DNA of 64,000 nt from Bacteroidales bacterium (GTDB lineage Bacteria > Bacteroidota > Bacteroidia > Bacteroidales > UBA932), in the NCBI GenBank assembly GCA_017554305.1, contig JAFZIN010000028.1:62001-126000 (forward strand). Direction: 5' to 3'. Under the pieces are notes generated by a model that was not told where the DNA came from, ran no database searches, and worked only from the letters and a program-made list of their open reading frames with translations. Position 1 is the first letter of the stretch. Each line of letters begins with the position of its first letter. Below are positions 7,522-16,509 of the stretch, in pieces. The translations under genes and the position numbers were made by a program.

Positions 7522-10254
7522 ATGAGTTTGAAGAGAATCATACGCAAATGGGGATACTTTACCATTATAGTATCCCTCATTCTTGTTATGCAGAGCTTTT
7601 CCGCTCCAAAGCGCTCCCAAGTTCCCGGTCTGAGGGTTTTACATCTTAGAGATACCGTTCCAACCAAGGATTCTATTGCAACGGACAGTATTAGCAGGGA
7701 TTCTATCGTGATTATAGATTCCTCTCAGATTTCTACTCTCAAAGAGCCGGTTTTCTCAACCGGAAGAGACTCCAGCGTAGAGATAATGACAGAGGGTAAG
7801 AGAATGCTCTATTACTATGGAGATGTGACTGTTACGTATGGAGACATTCAGCTGAAGGCAGACTATATGGCCTATAACGTTCAGACTAAGACTGTCTTTG
7901 CCAAGGGTTTGCCTGATTCCACCGGAGTCATTAAGGGCATGCCGGAGCTGAAGGAGGGTAAGAATACCTTCACCATGGAGAGCGTCTACTATAACTTTGA
8001 CACCAAGAAGGCCAAGATTTTCAATATGATGACCCAGGAGGGTGAGGGCAACATCAGGGGCAAGTACATTAAGAAGATGCCGGACAACTCCGTAAACATC
8101 TCCAAGGGTATCTATACCACCTGTGATGCAGAAGTGCCGCACTTCTACCTCCAGATGACCACCGCAAAGGTTGTAAACTCCGGTCCTATAAAGAAAACGG
8201 TGTTCGGCCCGGCTTATACGGTGATTGAGGGTGTGCCTACGCCTTTTGCTCTGCCGTTCGGATTTGTGCCAAAGATAAGCAACAGAAGCGGAGGTGTGCT
8301 CTTCCCTACTTACGGAGAGGAGACCGCCAGAGGCTTCTACCTCAGAGGATTAGGGTACTACTTTGTGTTTGGTGAGCACTTTGATCTGGCTGCAACCTGT
8401 GACATATACACCAAGGGTTCCTGGGCAACCAACCTTAATGCCAGATACACAAAGAGATATAAATATACCGGTTCACTGTCGGGAGTATACTCAGTAGACA
8501 TTACAGGAGAAAAGGGGCAGCCCGATTATGTAAAGAGCAAGAACTTCTCTCTCAACTGGAGCCACGCGCAGGATGCAAAGGCAAGGCCGGGAACAACGTT
8601 CAGGGCCTCTGTAAACTTCTCCAGCCCGTCTAACAGCAGGTACAACTCAACCACTATAAATCAGGCACTTACAAACCAGATTTCATCTTCCATTTCTTAC
8701 GGAAAATCATGGGCGGGAACTCCGTTCTCTCTCTCAATTAACGCTCTGCACAACCAGAATTCAAGAGACAGTTCGTATGCGGTTACCTTCCCTAACCTCA
8801 CCTTTAACGTGAGCCGTATCAATCCGTTCCGCAGAAAGGAGATGGTGGGAAAGAAGAAGTTTTATGAGGATATCACCTTCAACTATTCCGCAAGATTTGA
8901 CAACAAGATAAACTTTAAGAGCAGAGAGGTTAAGGAGCCGGACTTCTTTAAGAAGATGAAGAACGGACTTCAGCACAGCTTCTCCATAGGACTCCCAACC
9001 TTTACGGTTCTTAAGTATGTACAGGCCTCACCTAGCGTAAGTTACGGTATGAACTGGTACTTCTCCGATGCGGTTCAGTACTATGATACCCAGCAGAAGA
9101 AGGTGGTTACGGAGTACTCAGATCCGTTCAGCACGTTTGGAGTTACTCAGAACTACAACTTTGCGCTCAGTTTCAATACCCGTCTCTACGGTCTTTTCAA
9201 CTTTGGAAGGGATTACAAGGTGCAGGCTGTAAGACATACGGTTACGCCAAGTTTGAGTTTCAGTTATATGCCGGAGTTGGGAACCCGTGCAAACGGCTAT
9301 AGAACATTCTCTTACGTAGATATGAACGGTGTTTCTCACTCCGTGGTTTACAACAAGTACAGCGGGCAGATGTACTCGCCTCCTGGAATGGGTAAGAATG
9401 CCGGTATGTCTTTCAACATTGGTAACATGCTGGAAGCCAAGATAAAATCTCAGCAGGATACTACGGGTAAGGGAACCAGAAAGATAAGACTTATAGACCA
9501 GTTGAACATATCCGGTTCATACAACTTCCTGGCAGACTCCATAAAGCTCTCTAACATAGCGGTTTCTATGACCACTACCGTCTTTGGGAAGATGGCAATT
9601 AACGGTTCAATGACCTTGGATCCGTACGCCATTAACGATAGAGGAGTTAAGATTAACAAGCTGAACATTCAGCAGAAGGGATTCCATCCGTTCCGCCTTA
9701 CCGGAGCCACACTCTCCACTTCCTACAGTTTCTCCGGAGAGGGAACCAGCAAACTTGGCTCTCAATATGTGCCTCAGGGAGGAATTAACAGAGGCGGAAG
9801 CAGCTCAGGATCTGATCTTTACCAGAGGATTTACTATCACCCTGTTACGGGTGAGTATATTCCGGGCGGATGGGTTTACTACTATGACCCTAAGATGCCG
9901 TGGAGCGTAAACCTCAACTACAGTTACTCCTACTACAAGAACTACCAGTACTCCAACAACCAGCTTATTACAAAGCACAACCACTCAATGACGTTGGGTA
10001 TAAGTTCACAGATAAGGATTTACAGAGACTTGAACATATCACTGAATACCGGTGTTGATCTTACCAAGAGGCAGCTTACAACCACGCAGCTTTCCGGCTC
10101 ATTCAGTCTGCACTGCTTCCAGATTTCCTTCTCCTGGATTCCTAACGGAAAGTGGGAGAGCTGGAGTTTCAGAATAGCTGCAAACGCCTCATCTCTGGCA
10201 GATTTGCTGCAGTTTAAGAAGAACGCAAGTTACTGGGATAACCAGAATTATTAA
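7522..10254 (+). CDS. lptD: LptD-like LPS-assembly outer-membrane protein
   Basis: A large exported protein of 910 residues. It has an N-terminal signal segment, an OstA/LptA-like beta-jellyroll (about 60-230, containing YYGDVTVTYGDIQLKADY), and a long barrel region rich in alternating aromatic and polar residues. It ends in aromatic-rich strands, as LptD barrels do. LptD with LptE inserts lipopolysaccharide into the outer leaflet. A GTG at 7513 is also in frame; I prefer the ATG at 7522. It diverges from the amidase and is followed by rpe after 11 bases, probably in one transcript. The disulfide cysteines that mature E. coli LptD needs are not evident. The family call is good; the exact LPS role is inferred. 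Confidence 0.87.
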   Translation: MSLKRIIRKWGYFTIIVSLILVMQSFSAPKRSQVPGLRVLHLRDTVPTKDSIATDSISRDSIVIIDSSQISTLKEPVFSTGRDSSVEIMTEGKRMLYYYGDVTVTYGDIQLKADYMAYNVQTKTVFAKGLPDSTGVIKGMPELKEGKNTFTMESVYYNFDTKKAKIFNMMTQEGEGNIRGKYIKKMPDNSVNISKGIYTTCDAEVPHFYLQMTTAKVVNSGPIKKTVFGPAYTVIEGVPTPFALPFGFVPKISNRSGGVLFPTYGEETARGFYLRGLGYYFVFGEHFDLAATCDIYTKGSWATNLNARYTKRYKYTGSLSGVYSVDITGEKGQPDYVKSKNFSLNWSHAQDAKARPGTTFRASVNFSSPSNSRYNSTTINQALTNQISSSISYGKSWAGTPFSLSINALHNQNSRDSSYAVTFPNLTFNVSRINPFRRKEMVGKKKFYEDITFNYSARFDNKINFKSREVKEPDFFKKMKNGLQHSFSIGLPTFTVLKYVQASPSVSYGMNWYFSDAVQYYDTQQKKVVTEYSDPFSTFGVTQNYNFALSFNTRLYGLFNFGRDYKVQAVRHTVTPSLSFSYMPELGTRANGYRTFSYVDMNGVSHSVVYNKYSGQMYSPPGMGKNAGMSFNIGNMLEAKIKSQQDTTGKGTRKIRLIDQLNISGSYNFLADSIKLSNIAVSMTTTVFGKMAINGSMTLDPYAINDRGVKINKLNIQQKGFHPFRLTGATLSTSYSFSGEGTSKLGSQYVPQGGINRGGSSSGSDLYQRIYYHPVTGEYIPGGWVYYYDPKMPWSVNLNYSYSYYKNYQYSNNQLITKHNHSMTLGISSQIRIYRDLNISLNTGVDLTKRQLTTTQLSGSFSLHCFQISFSWIPNGKWESWSFRIAANASSLADLLQFKKNASYWDNQNY

Positions 10255-10265
10255 TAAACATTGTT

Positions 10266-10919
10266 ATGAAAAGGATGATTGTAGCCCCTTCAATGCTCTC
10301 CGCAGATTTTGCTAATCTGGGAAAGGATATTGATATGGTAAACCAGAACGGAGACATTTTCCATCTGGATATTATGGATGGAGTGTTTGTTCCTAATATC
10401 TCTTACGGAACTCCTGTTATTAAGGCAATTACGGCAAGGGCTACCATTCCGGTTGAGGCTCACCTTATGATTGTAGAACCTCAGAAGTTCATTAAGGATT
10501 ACAAGGATATGGGAGTGGCTGCCATTAGCGTTCACTACGAGGCCTGCACCCATTTAGACAGAGTTGTCAATCAGATTAAGGAACTGGGAATGAAAGCGGG
10601 AGTTGCAATCAACCCTCACACCAGCGTTAACCTTCTGGAGGATATTGTAAAGGTATCTGATTTCATATTGGTTATGAGCGTTAATCCGGGGTTCGGCGGG
10701 CAGAAATTCATCCCTTACACCACCAAAAAAATCAGAGACTTAAAGAAGATAATCCAAGACAACAACCCTAACTGCCTCATTGAGGTTGACGGCGGCGTTG
10801 GTCTTTCTAATATTGTGGAACTTTCACGTGCCGGAGCAGACATTGTGGTTGCCGGCAATGCGGTCTTCTCCTCCAAGAACCCCGCAGAAACCATCAAGAA
10901 ACTCCAGGGCTTACAGTAA
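10266..10919 (+). CDS. rpe: Ribulose-phosphate 3-epimerase
   Basis: Interconverts ribulose-5-phosphate and xylulose-5-phosphate in the pentose phosphate pathway. The TIM-barrel signatures are all present: SMLSADFANL, HLDIMDGVFVPN, HLMIVEP, the phosphate-binding MSVNPGFGGQ and the catalytic IEVDGGV. The length of 217 is standard. It follows the LptD-like gene closely. The 108 bases between its stop and the convergent psd stop show no convincing terminator hairpin. Confidence 0.97.
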   Translation: MKRMIVAPSMLSADFANLGKDIDMVNQNGDIFHLDIMDGVFVPNISYGTPVIKAITARATIPVEAHLMIVEPQKFIKDYKDMGVAAISVHYEACTHLDRVVNQIKELGMKAGVAINPHTSVNLLEDIVKVSDFILVMSVNPGFGGQKFIPYTTKKIRDLKKIIQDNNPNCLIEVDGGVGLSNIVELSRAGADIVVAGNAVFSSKNPAETIKKLQGLQ

Positions 10920-11027
10920 GCCCCACCCCACCACGGCCACCCACCCTGCAGCACTAATGCCCACATCTCACAATGAGCCCGCTCCTGCAAAGGGCTATAA
11001 TCACGTGCAACGTATATGTGGGAGTTG

Positions 11028-11696
11028 CTATTTCAGACGGGCTACAACGGTACGGCAGGCGGAGACCTTGTCCCCTACCTTCACAAGAACCTCAGAATCA
11101 ACGGGCAGGAAGAAATCTACACGGCTTCCGAACTTTATGAATCCCAGTTGCTGACCTGCGGCAACAGTATCTCCCTCTTTGGCATAGCAGACAATGCGGC
11201 GTGCTATGTATCCTGCAACCTGACGGAAGAGAACCTTTGTACCGCTCTCTGTCTCAACCACAACGGTAGTTCTCTCGTTCTTTTCAGAAGACTTTGGATG
11301 CCACGCTACAAGGTAGTCTCCCGGGTGATATTTGTAGTAAACAATACGTCCCGCAACAGGATAATAGTTAACGTGAACGTTGAACAGGCTCATAAAGACA
11401 GATACCTGTATGGCTTTGGAGTGCAGATATTCATTCTCTTCCATCTCCTTAACTATCACTACTTTGCCGTCTGCGGAGGCAAGCAGTTCGTTCGCAGAGG
11501 AGGAGATGGCTTTACGCTTGGGATCTCTGAAAAAGTAGGCAATGAACAGAAAGAGGAAGAAGAGTAAGATTGAGAAAACCACAGTGAGTATACTCATTCC
11601 TACTAAAAGAAAGAGTGCGCAGATAACAGCCGCAAAGAAGAAAAAGGTTAATAAAACTGATATGCGTCCTTCTTTGTGTATCATTGTAGTTCTCAA
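11028..11696 (-). CDS. psd: Phosphatidylserine decarboxylase-related proenzyme
   Basis: Makes phosphatidylethanolamine from phosphatidylserine on the inner membrane. Two hydrophobic segments (about 13-35 and 37-56) precede the catalytic domain. The self-cleavage site that generates the pyruvoyl group is visible as FIKFGSR, with the serine at position 191. The 222-residue length fits the short class of these enzymes, which has an internal GS site near the C terminus. Its start overlaps the cdsA stop by four bases (ATGA), implying translational coupling with the enzyme that supplies CDP-diacylglycerol. No phosphatidylserine synthase gene is seen nearby. Confidence 0.92.
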   Translation of the reverse strand: MRTTMIHKEGRISVLLTFFFFAAVICALFLLVGMSILTVVFSILLFFLFLFIAYFFRDPKRKAISSSANELLASADGKVVIVKEMEENEYLHSKAIQVSVFMSLFNVHVNYYPVAGRIVYYKYHPGDYLVAWHPKSSEKNERTTVVVETESGTKVLFRQVAGYIARRIVCYAKEGDTVAAGQQLGFIKFGSRVDFFLPVDSEVLVKVGDKVSACRTVVARLK

Positions 11697-12598
11697 AATA
11701 CTAAGTAGTTATAAAAGAGATAGAAGACCGCTGCGGCAGGGAAGGCAAAGAGTGCGCTGTCAAATCTGTCCAGCAGTCCGCCGTGGCCCGGCATAATGTT
11801 TCCGGAATCCTTTACCTCAAATCTTCTCTTGAGCTGGCTCTCCACCAAATCTCCCATCACTGCAAATATGCTCACAATGAGGGCGTAAAGAGTGCAGGCC
11901 TTGTAACTTGCCTCCGGAAGCAGCAGGTCAAAATATCTTAAAATGACGGCCGCAATAACGGAGAAAATGAGAGAACCTATGACGCCCTCCCAGGATTTCT
12001 TTGGTGAGACACTCGGCATAAGTTTATGACCCTTAGCGCCTTGCCCAAATGCTGTCCCTATGCAGTATGCACCAACATCTCCCGCCCAGAGGAGGATTAG
12101 AAGTGAAGCAATCTTCCAACCGTTGTATCCAAAGAAGCCTACAACGTTCAGAGTTGCAAATGGAACGGCCACGTAAACCAGTGAAGACCAGGCAAATTCC
12201 AGCCCCTTGTTCTCTTTGCTGAAGAGTCTCTCCAGCGGAATCATAAAGAGGCAGAGCACCAGAATAGCCACAAAAAGCATTGCGGCCTTATAATACATCC
12301 TGGAGTTAGGCAGAATTTCAGATACCTCAGATGAGCAGGTCTCCTGGGTTCCGCCCATTACGGTAAAGAGCAGAGCCGGTATCAAAAAGATTGAGACTGA
12401 GGCTGTTATTGAGATCAGTTTAAGGAGCACCTTCCCCTTTCCTATTGTGAAATGGAGGTACTCATAAACCATGCAGCAAACTATGAATGAAAAAACTATG
12501 ATGTACGGAAGCGGGTTATGCTTCCAGAAAAAGAGGCAGGATATAAGTATGACGCAGAAGACTATGCCACTTATCGTTCTCTTTATCAGCTCTTTCAT
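11693..12598 (-). CDS. cdsA: Phosphatidate cytidylyltransferase
   Basis: Integral membrane enzyme that converts phosphatidic acid and CTP to CDP-diacylglycerol, the branch point of phospholipid synthesis. It has about eight hydrophobic segments. The family signature near the C terminus is complete: GDLVESQLKR, then KDSGNIMPGHGGLLDRFDS. The length of 301 is normal. It lies between ftsH and psd in a same-strand run (rsfS-ftsH-cdsA-psd) and overlaps psd by four bases. The 93-bp gap to ftsH is pyrimidine-rich and shows no terminator. Confidence 0.96.
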   Translation of the reverse strand: MKELIKRTISGIVFCVILISCLFFWKHNPLPYIIVFSFIVCCMVYEYLHFTIGKGKVLLKLISITASVSIFLIPALLFTVMGGTQETCSSEVSEILPNSRMYYKAAMLFVAILVLCLFMIPLERLFSKENKGLEFAWSSLVYVAVPFATLNVVGFFGYNGWKIASLLILLWAGDVGAYCIGTAFGQGAKGHKLMPSVSPKKSWEGVIGSLIFSVIAAVILRYFDLLLPEASYKACTLYALIVSIFAVMGDLVESQLKRRFEVKDSGNIMPGHGGLLDRFDSALFAFPAAAVFYLFYNYLVF

Positions 12599-12691
12599 TA
12601 TACGTTAACGTTTCATTTATCACAGGGAACTTCCTTGCCATTACGCATCCCGCCCGTTTCCTTTCTTCTTCCTTTTAAGTTTCCCTTCCTT

Positions 12692-14821
12692 TTATTCTTT
12701 TGCTTTGTCTGCGCTCTCCGCTGCATCCTTCTGATCCGCATCCTTCTTAGCCTCAGCGTTTTCCGCAGCCGGAGCGTCAGAACCCTCCGCAGCCGGAGCA
12801 TCAGAACCCTTCGCAGCCGGAGCGTCCAGTGCCTGCGCCTCAGCACCCTGAACTGCCTGAGCCTCCGCAACCGCCTCACCCTCCGGCAGGCCGTCATTCA
12901 GCTTCACGCGAGGTCCGTAAATCCTTTCAAGATCCTCTGCAAAGATGACCTCCTTCTCCAGCAGCAGCTGAGCCAACTCCTTAAAGCCCTCCATGTGGCT
13001 CTCAAGAACATCCTTTGCCATCTGGTGAGCCTTGTCTATCAACGCCTTAGTCTCTGCATCTACAAGTTCCGCAGTCTTCTCGCTGAAAGGCTTTGTGAGG
13101 TTGTAACCGTCCTCCTGGAAGTTGTAGTAAGAGATGTTACCCACCTTGTCACTCATTCCGTAGTAGGCAACCATAGCGTATGCCATCTTGGTCAAACGCT
13201 CCAAATCATTGAGCGCACCTGAAGATATCTTGTTGTTTATAATCTCCTCAGCAACTCTTCCTCCAATGAGAGAAGCCATCTCATCCATCATCTGCTCCTT
13301 GGTCATAATCTGCCTCTCCTCAGGCACATACCAGGCTGCACCCAGTGCCTTGCCACGCGGAATTATTGTAACCTTTAGCAGCGGATTTGCATTTGGAAGG
13401 AACCAGCTTACCGTTGCATGGCCCGCCTCGTGGAATGCAATTGTACGTTTTTCAGACGGCGGAATAATCTTACTCTTTCTCTCAAGACCGCCCACAATTC
13501 TGTCAATAGCATCAAGGAAATCCTGCTTGTCTACAGACTTCTTGTTATGACGTGCAGCTATCAAAGCCGCTTCATTGCAGACATTTGCAATATCGGCACC
13601 GGAGAAACCAGGGGTCTGCTTGGAGAGGAAACTGATATCCAAATCCGGATCCAGTTTGAGTTTCTTAAGGTGAACCTTGAATATCTGCTCCCTGTCTTTA
13701 AGTTCCGGAAGATCTATAGTTATCTGACGGTCAAATCTTCCTGCACGCATAAGGGCCTTGTCCAGAATATCTGCACGGTTGGTGGCGGCAAGAATAATCA
13801 CACCGCTGTTTGTACCAAATCCGTCCATCTCTGTAAGCAACTGGTTAAGAGTATTTTCCCTCTCATCGTTAGAGGAGAATCCCACATTCTTTCCTCTTGC
13901 TCTTCCCACTGCGTCAATCTCATCTATAAAGACAATGCAAGGAGCCTTCTCCTTTGCCTGCTTGAACAAATCTCTTACTCTGGAAGCTCCCACGCCCACA
14001 AACATCTCCACAAAGTCTGAACCGCTCATAGAGAAGAAAGGAACATTTGCCTCACCGGCTACTGCCTTGGCCAGCAGGGTTTTACCGGTACCTGGAGGGC
14101 CTATCAGAAGCGCTCCCTTAGGAATCTTGCCGCCCAAACTGGTGTACTTTGCAGGACTCTTTAAGAAGTCTACAATCTCCATTATCTCAACCTTGGCCTC
14201 CTCCAAACCCGCTACGTCCTTGAACGTTACCTTCACCTTGCTGTTCTTGTCAAAGACCTTGGCCTGGCTCTTTCCAACGTTAAAGATTCCGCCGCCGCCA
14301 CCTGCTCCCATATTGGAGACACCTCTGGAGAGACGGCTCATAAGGTAAAAGAGCAGTACCAGCATCAGAATTGGCCAAACCCAACTCAGAATGTTGCTCC
14401 AGTAGTTAACGGACTCCTCAAACTCGTATTTGAATTTCTTCTCTTCCGGCAGAGTTGCCCTTGCCTCTGAGAACTCCTTTTCCGCTTCAAATGAGCCTGG
14501 TACAACAAAGAAGAACTGCGGAGCAGATTTAGGAGTCTGGCCGCCAAAACGGTTTTTGTACTTCTCCTGAGACTCTTTCTTAAGCTTCACATATCCCTTG
14601 TTCTCATTGGTAATGAAGGAGATCTTATCCACATCACCCGCCGGAATCATCTGCTCCCTAACCTCGTACCACTCTGTCTTAAGCTGTTTGCCTGAGGAGC
14701 CTCCGGTTAGCCATACATATCCGAGGACCAGAATCAAAGGCAGATAAATAATCCATACCACAGAGAATGGATTTTTCCTCTTCTGATTACCGCCCCTATT
14801 ATTCAATCTGTTGTCTGCCAT
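12692..14821 (-). CDS. ftsH: ATP-dependent zinc metalloprotease FtsH
   Basis: Membrane-bound AAA+ protease that removes damaged membrane and short-lived proteins. Using the ATG at 14821 (MADNRL), there are two membrane segments (about 18-37 and 144-161) around a periplasmic domain. The AAA module has Walker A GPPGTGKT (241-248) and an arginine-finger region MRAGRFDRQ. The HEAGH zinc site is near residue 460. The last ~50 residues are an unusual acidic, alanine-rich tail with tandem APAA(E/K)GSD units. An in-frame upstream start would overlap rsfS and is less likely. rsfS ends 4 bases upstream and cdsA follows. Confidence 0.97.
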   Translation of the reverse strand: MADNRLNNRGGNQKRKNPFSVVWIIYLPLILVLGYVWLTGGSSGKQLKTEWYEVREQMIPAGDVDKISFITNENKGYVKLKKESQEKYKNRFGGQTPKSAPQFFFVVPGSFEAEKEFSEARATLPEEKKFKYEFEESVNYWSNILSWVWPILMLVLLFYLMSRLSRGVSNMGAGGGGGIFNVGKSQAKVFDKNSKVKVTFKDVAGLEEAKVEIMEIVDFLKSPAKYTSLGGKIPKGALLIGPPGTGKTLLAKAVAGEANVPFFSMSGSDFVEMFVGVGASRVRDLFKQAKEKAPCIVFIDEIDAVGRARGKNVGFSSNDERENTLNQLLTEMDGFGTNSGVIILAATNRADILDKALMRAGRFDRQITIDLPELKDREQIFKVHLKKLKLDPDLDISFLSKQTPGFSGADIANVCNEAALIAARHNKKSVDKQDFLDAIDRIVGGLERKSKIIPPSEKRTIAFHEAGHATVSWFLPNANPLLKVTIIPRGKALGAAWYVPEERQIMTKEQMMDEMASLIGGRVAEEIINNKISSGALNDLERLTKMAYAMVAYYGMSDKVGNISYYNFQEDGYNLTKPFSEKTAELVDAETKALIDKAHQMAKDVLESHMEGFKELAQLLLEKEVIFAEDLERIYGPRVKLNDGLPEGEAVAEAQAVQGAEAQALDAPAAKGSDAPAAEGSDAPAAENAEAKKDADQKDAAESADKAKE

Positions 14822-14825
14822 ATAT

Positions 14826-15350
14826 TTAGTCTTGGTATTCTTTCCTTGGACAATCGCTCCACAACTCCTCAAGACGGTAGAAATTTCTGTACTCCGTCTG
14901 GAAAATGTGAACTACAATGTCTCCGTAATCCTGAATAATCCAGAAGCGATTCTCTTTTCCCTGAGAGCGTACAACTTTCTTCTTGCACTTTACAATCATC
15001 TCATCCTCAACATTATCTGCAATGGCAGAAACATTAGGAGTTGAGTCTGCATTGCAAATCACAAAGAAGTCACAGATGCTGCTGCCCACCTTTCTAAGAT
15101 CAAGAGAAACAACGTTTTGCCCCTTCTTATCAAGTATGGCCTCAACAATCACATCCAACTCGCTTGGCAACTTAGAGGCCGGCTTCTTTGCAACAACCTT
15201 CTTTGCAGCAGGCTTTTTGGCAGCCGCTTTCTTAACCGCAGGCTTCTTCTCTGCAACCTTCTTCACACTTTTCTTTGCCGGAGCTTTAGCCGCTTTGCTC
15301 TTTGCAGCGCTCTTGGTAACCGCTTTCTTAGATTTTTTCTCTTCTGTCAT
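14826..15350 (-). CDS. rsfS: Ribosomal silencing factor RsfS with basic N-terminal tail
   Basis: Residues about 63-174 match the RsfS/YbeB/Iojap family (LDLRKVGSSICDFFVICNADS, then FWIIQDYGDIVVHIFQ). These proteins bind L14 and block subunit joining when nutrients fall. The first 60 residues are an added lysine/alanine/proline tail made of repeated KKPA and KKVV-like units, similar in composition to histone H1 tails. Typical family members are about 105-130 residues and lack it. The gene leads the ftsH-cdsA-psd run and diverges from birA. The tail may help bind rRNA or DNA; that is inference. Confidence 0.93.
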   Translation of the reverse strand: MTEEKKSKKAVTKSAAKSKAAKAPAKKSVKKVAEKKPAVKKAAAKKPAAKKVVAKKPASKLPSELDVIVEAILDKKGQNVVSLDLRKVGSSICDFFVICNADSTPNVSAIADNVEDEMIVKCKKKVVRSQGKENRFWIIQDYGDIVVHIFQTEYRNFYRLEELWSDCPRKEYQD

Positions 15351-15361
15351 ATCTTAATTAT

Positions 15362-15380
15362 TAACTTTGCTTCAAAGATA
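15362..15380. promoter_or_regulatory. Face-to-face -7 boxes for birA and rsfS
   Basis: TAACTTTG (15362-15369, plus strand) points at birA, and TATCTTTG (minus strand, 15373-15380) points at rsfS. Both match TAnnTTTG and they are only three bases apart, so polymerase could hardly occupy both at once. A good -33 box is not evident for either. Confidence 0.5.
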
Positions 15381-15406
15381 CATCAATTATTTTGCCAACA
15401 GTCATT

Positions 15407-16183
15407 ATGGCACAAAAACTTAATATTACTTGGCTGGATGTTACGGATTCCACCAACAACAGAGCGCAGGACGGAATACCTACAGCAGAGGACCGGAGCG
15501 TCTGGGCCGCCCTTTTCCAAACCCAGGGAAGAGGCCAGAGGGGCAACACCTGGAAGGCCTCCAAGGGAGAGAACCTCACTTTTTCCATTCTTCTCAAGCC
15601 CTCTTTTATTCTTGCACAAGACCAATTCATTATCTCCGCGATAGTTACCTTAGGCATCCACAAGTACCTTCAAAACAAAGGAATAGAGAGCTGCATAAAA
15701 TGGCCTAACGATATTTACGCAGCAGATAGGAAGATCTGCGGCATTCTCATAGAAAACGGAATTTCCGGCAACTTGCTCTCTACCAGCATTTGCGGCATTG
15801 GGCTGAATATCAACCAAAGGGAGTTCCCAAAGGATCTGCCAAACCCCACCTCCGCCATCCTGGAACTTGAGCGACTTGCCGCCAAGCCAATTGCAAAAAT
15901 GGACCTGAAGTCAGAGCTTGAACTTCTGCTCACAGACATCTTTTCCTACTATGACAAGGCACAGGCCGAATTCCTTGCAAACGGCAACTACCAAGCCCTT
16001 TACAACGAATACCTGGCAAACCTCTACCGCCGCGGGGAGTTCCACCGTTACATAGAAACGGCCACCGGCAAAGAGATCACCGCCAAAATCATAGGCCTTG
16101 ATGAGTATGCCTGCCTAATCCTGGAAGGCCGGGACGGAAAGCGTAGATCCTTTGCTTTCAAAGAAATAAGTTACATTCTGTAA
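15407..16183 (+). CDS. birA: Biotin--[acetyl-CoA-carboxylase] ligase
   Basis: Attaches biotin to carboxylase carrier proteins. The catalytic core is clear: QTQGRGQRGNTW is the biotin/ATP loop, with SIKWPNDIYA-like (CIKWPNDIY) and KICGILIEN after it. At 258 residues it lacks the N-terminal helix-turn-helix, so it is a monofunctional ligase and not a biotin-operon repressor. I chose the ATG at 15407 (MAQKLN) because an upstream in-frame start at 15392 sits very close to the presumed transcription start. It diverges from rsfS and runs toward the palindromic elements at 16.2-16.4 kb. Confidence 0.95.
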   Translation: MAQKLNITWLDVTDSTNNRAQDGIPTAEDRSVWAALFQTQGRGQRGNTWKASKGENLTFSILLKPSFILAQDQFIISAIVTLGIHKYLQNKGIESCIKWPNDIYAADRKICGILIENGISGNLLSTSICGIGLNINQREFPKDLPNPTSAILELERLAAKPIAKMDLKSELELLLTDIFSYYDKAQAEFLANGNYQALYNEYLANLYRRGEFHRYIETATGKEITAKIIGLDEYACLILEGRDGKRRSFAFKEISYIL

Positions 16184-16184
16184 C

Positions 16185-16310
16185 GGTTTGGAGATTATTC
16201 TCTTTCTCGAATCCCTCGCTTTGCTCGTCCCTCCCACTGCTAAAGCAGCGGGTCCCTCCCGCTTATAGTCGCGGGTGACTAAGGATTCTCGAAAGAAATA
16301 ACTCCAAACC
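16185..16310. repeat. Palindromic intergenic element A
   Basis: Imperfect terminal inverted repeats of about 28 bp (16185-16214 and 16283-16310; outermost GGTTTGGAG/CTCCAAACC) enclose a GC-rich interior with its own short stems, including CCCGC/GCGGG. It starts two bases after the birA stop and contains GGTGACTAAG, shared with 2177-2186. No reading frame is credible. It could act as a bidirectional terminator or be a small non-autonomous repeat. Confidence 0.6.
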
Positions 16311-16318
16311 ATTTAAAG

Positions 16319-16440
16319 TTGGATGCCTACTCCACAGAGCCTGTGGCCGCCCATGGCCTCATGAATGGGTGCCCGGCTTGCCCGGGCGGGATGAAGCGAC
16401 ACTTTAGCGGAGCGGAAGGCGAATGGAGTTAGGCATCCAA
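16319..16440. repeat. Palindromic intergenic element B (copy 1)
   Basis: Outer arms TTGGATGCCT and AGGCATCCAA (16319-16328, 16431-16440) continue inward as CTCC/GGAG. They enclose an approximately 90-base GC-rich core starting near AGCCTGTGGCCGCCC and ending near TTAGCGGAGCGGAAGGCGA. The same core, with small differences, occurs at 43881-44022, but the outer arms there have a completely different, again self-complementary sequence. It lies between the convergent birA and metallophosphatase genes. Confidence 0.75.
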
Positions 16441-16447
16441 TCTTTAC

Positions 16448-16483
16448 AAAAGAAAGGGCTGGCCAAATCGTATTGGTCAGCCC
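16448..16483 (-). terminator. Terminator of the metallophosphatase gene
   Basis: An 11-bp stem (16456-16466 with 16473-16483, one G-T pair) with a six-base loop is followed on the minus strand by TTTCTTTTG. It lies 27 bases beyond the stop of the gene at 16510-18381. Confidence 0.75.
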
Positions 16484-16509
16484 CTCGTTAATCGTTTACG
16501 GTTAAGCAT

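Noticed and set aside
10920-11027. A small RNA or gene between rpe and psd
   Set aside because: The C-rich gap shows no promoter, hairpin or credible start; nothing supports a feature.
12613-12897. An arginine-rich frame over the 3' end of ftsH
   Set aside because: It reads the alanine/glutamate tail of FtsH out of frame and has no independent signal.
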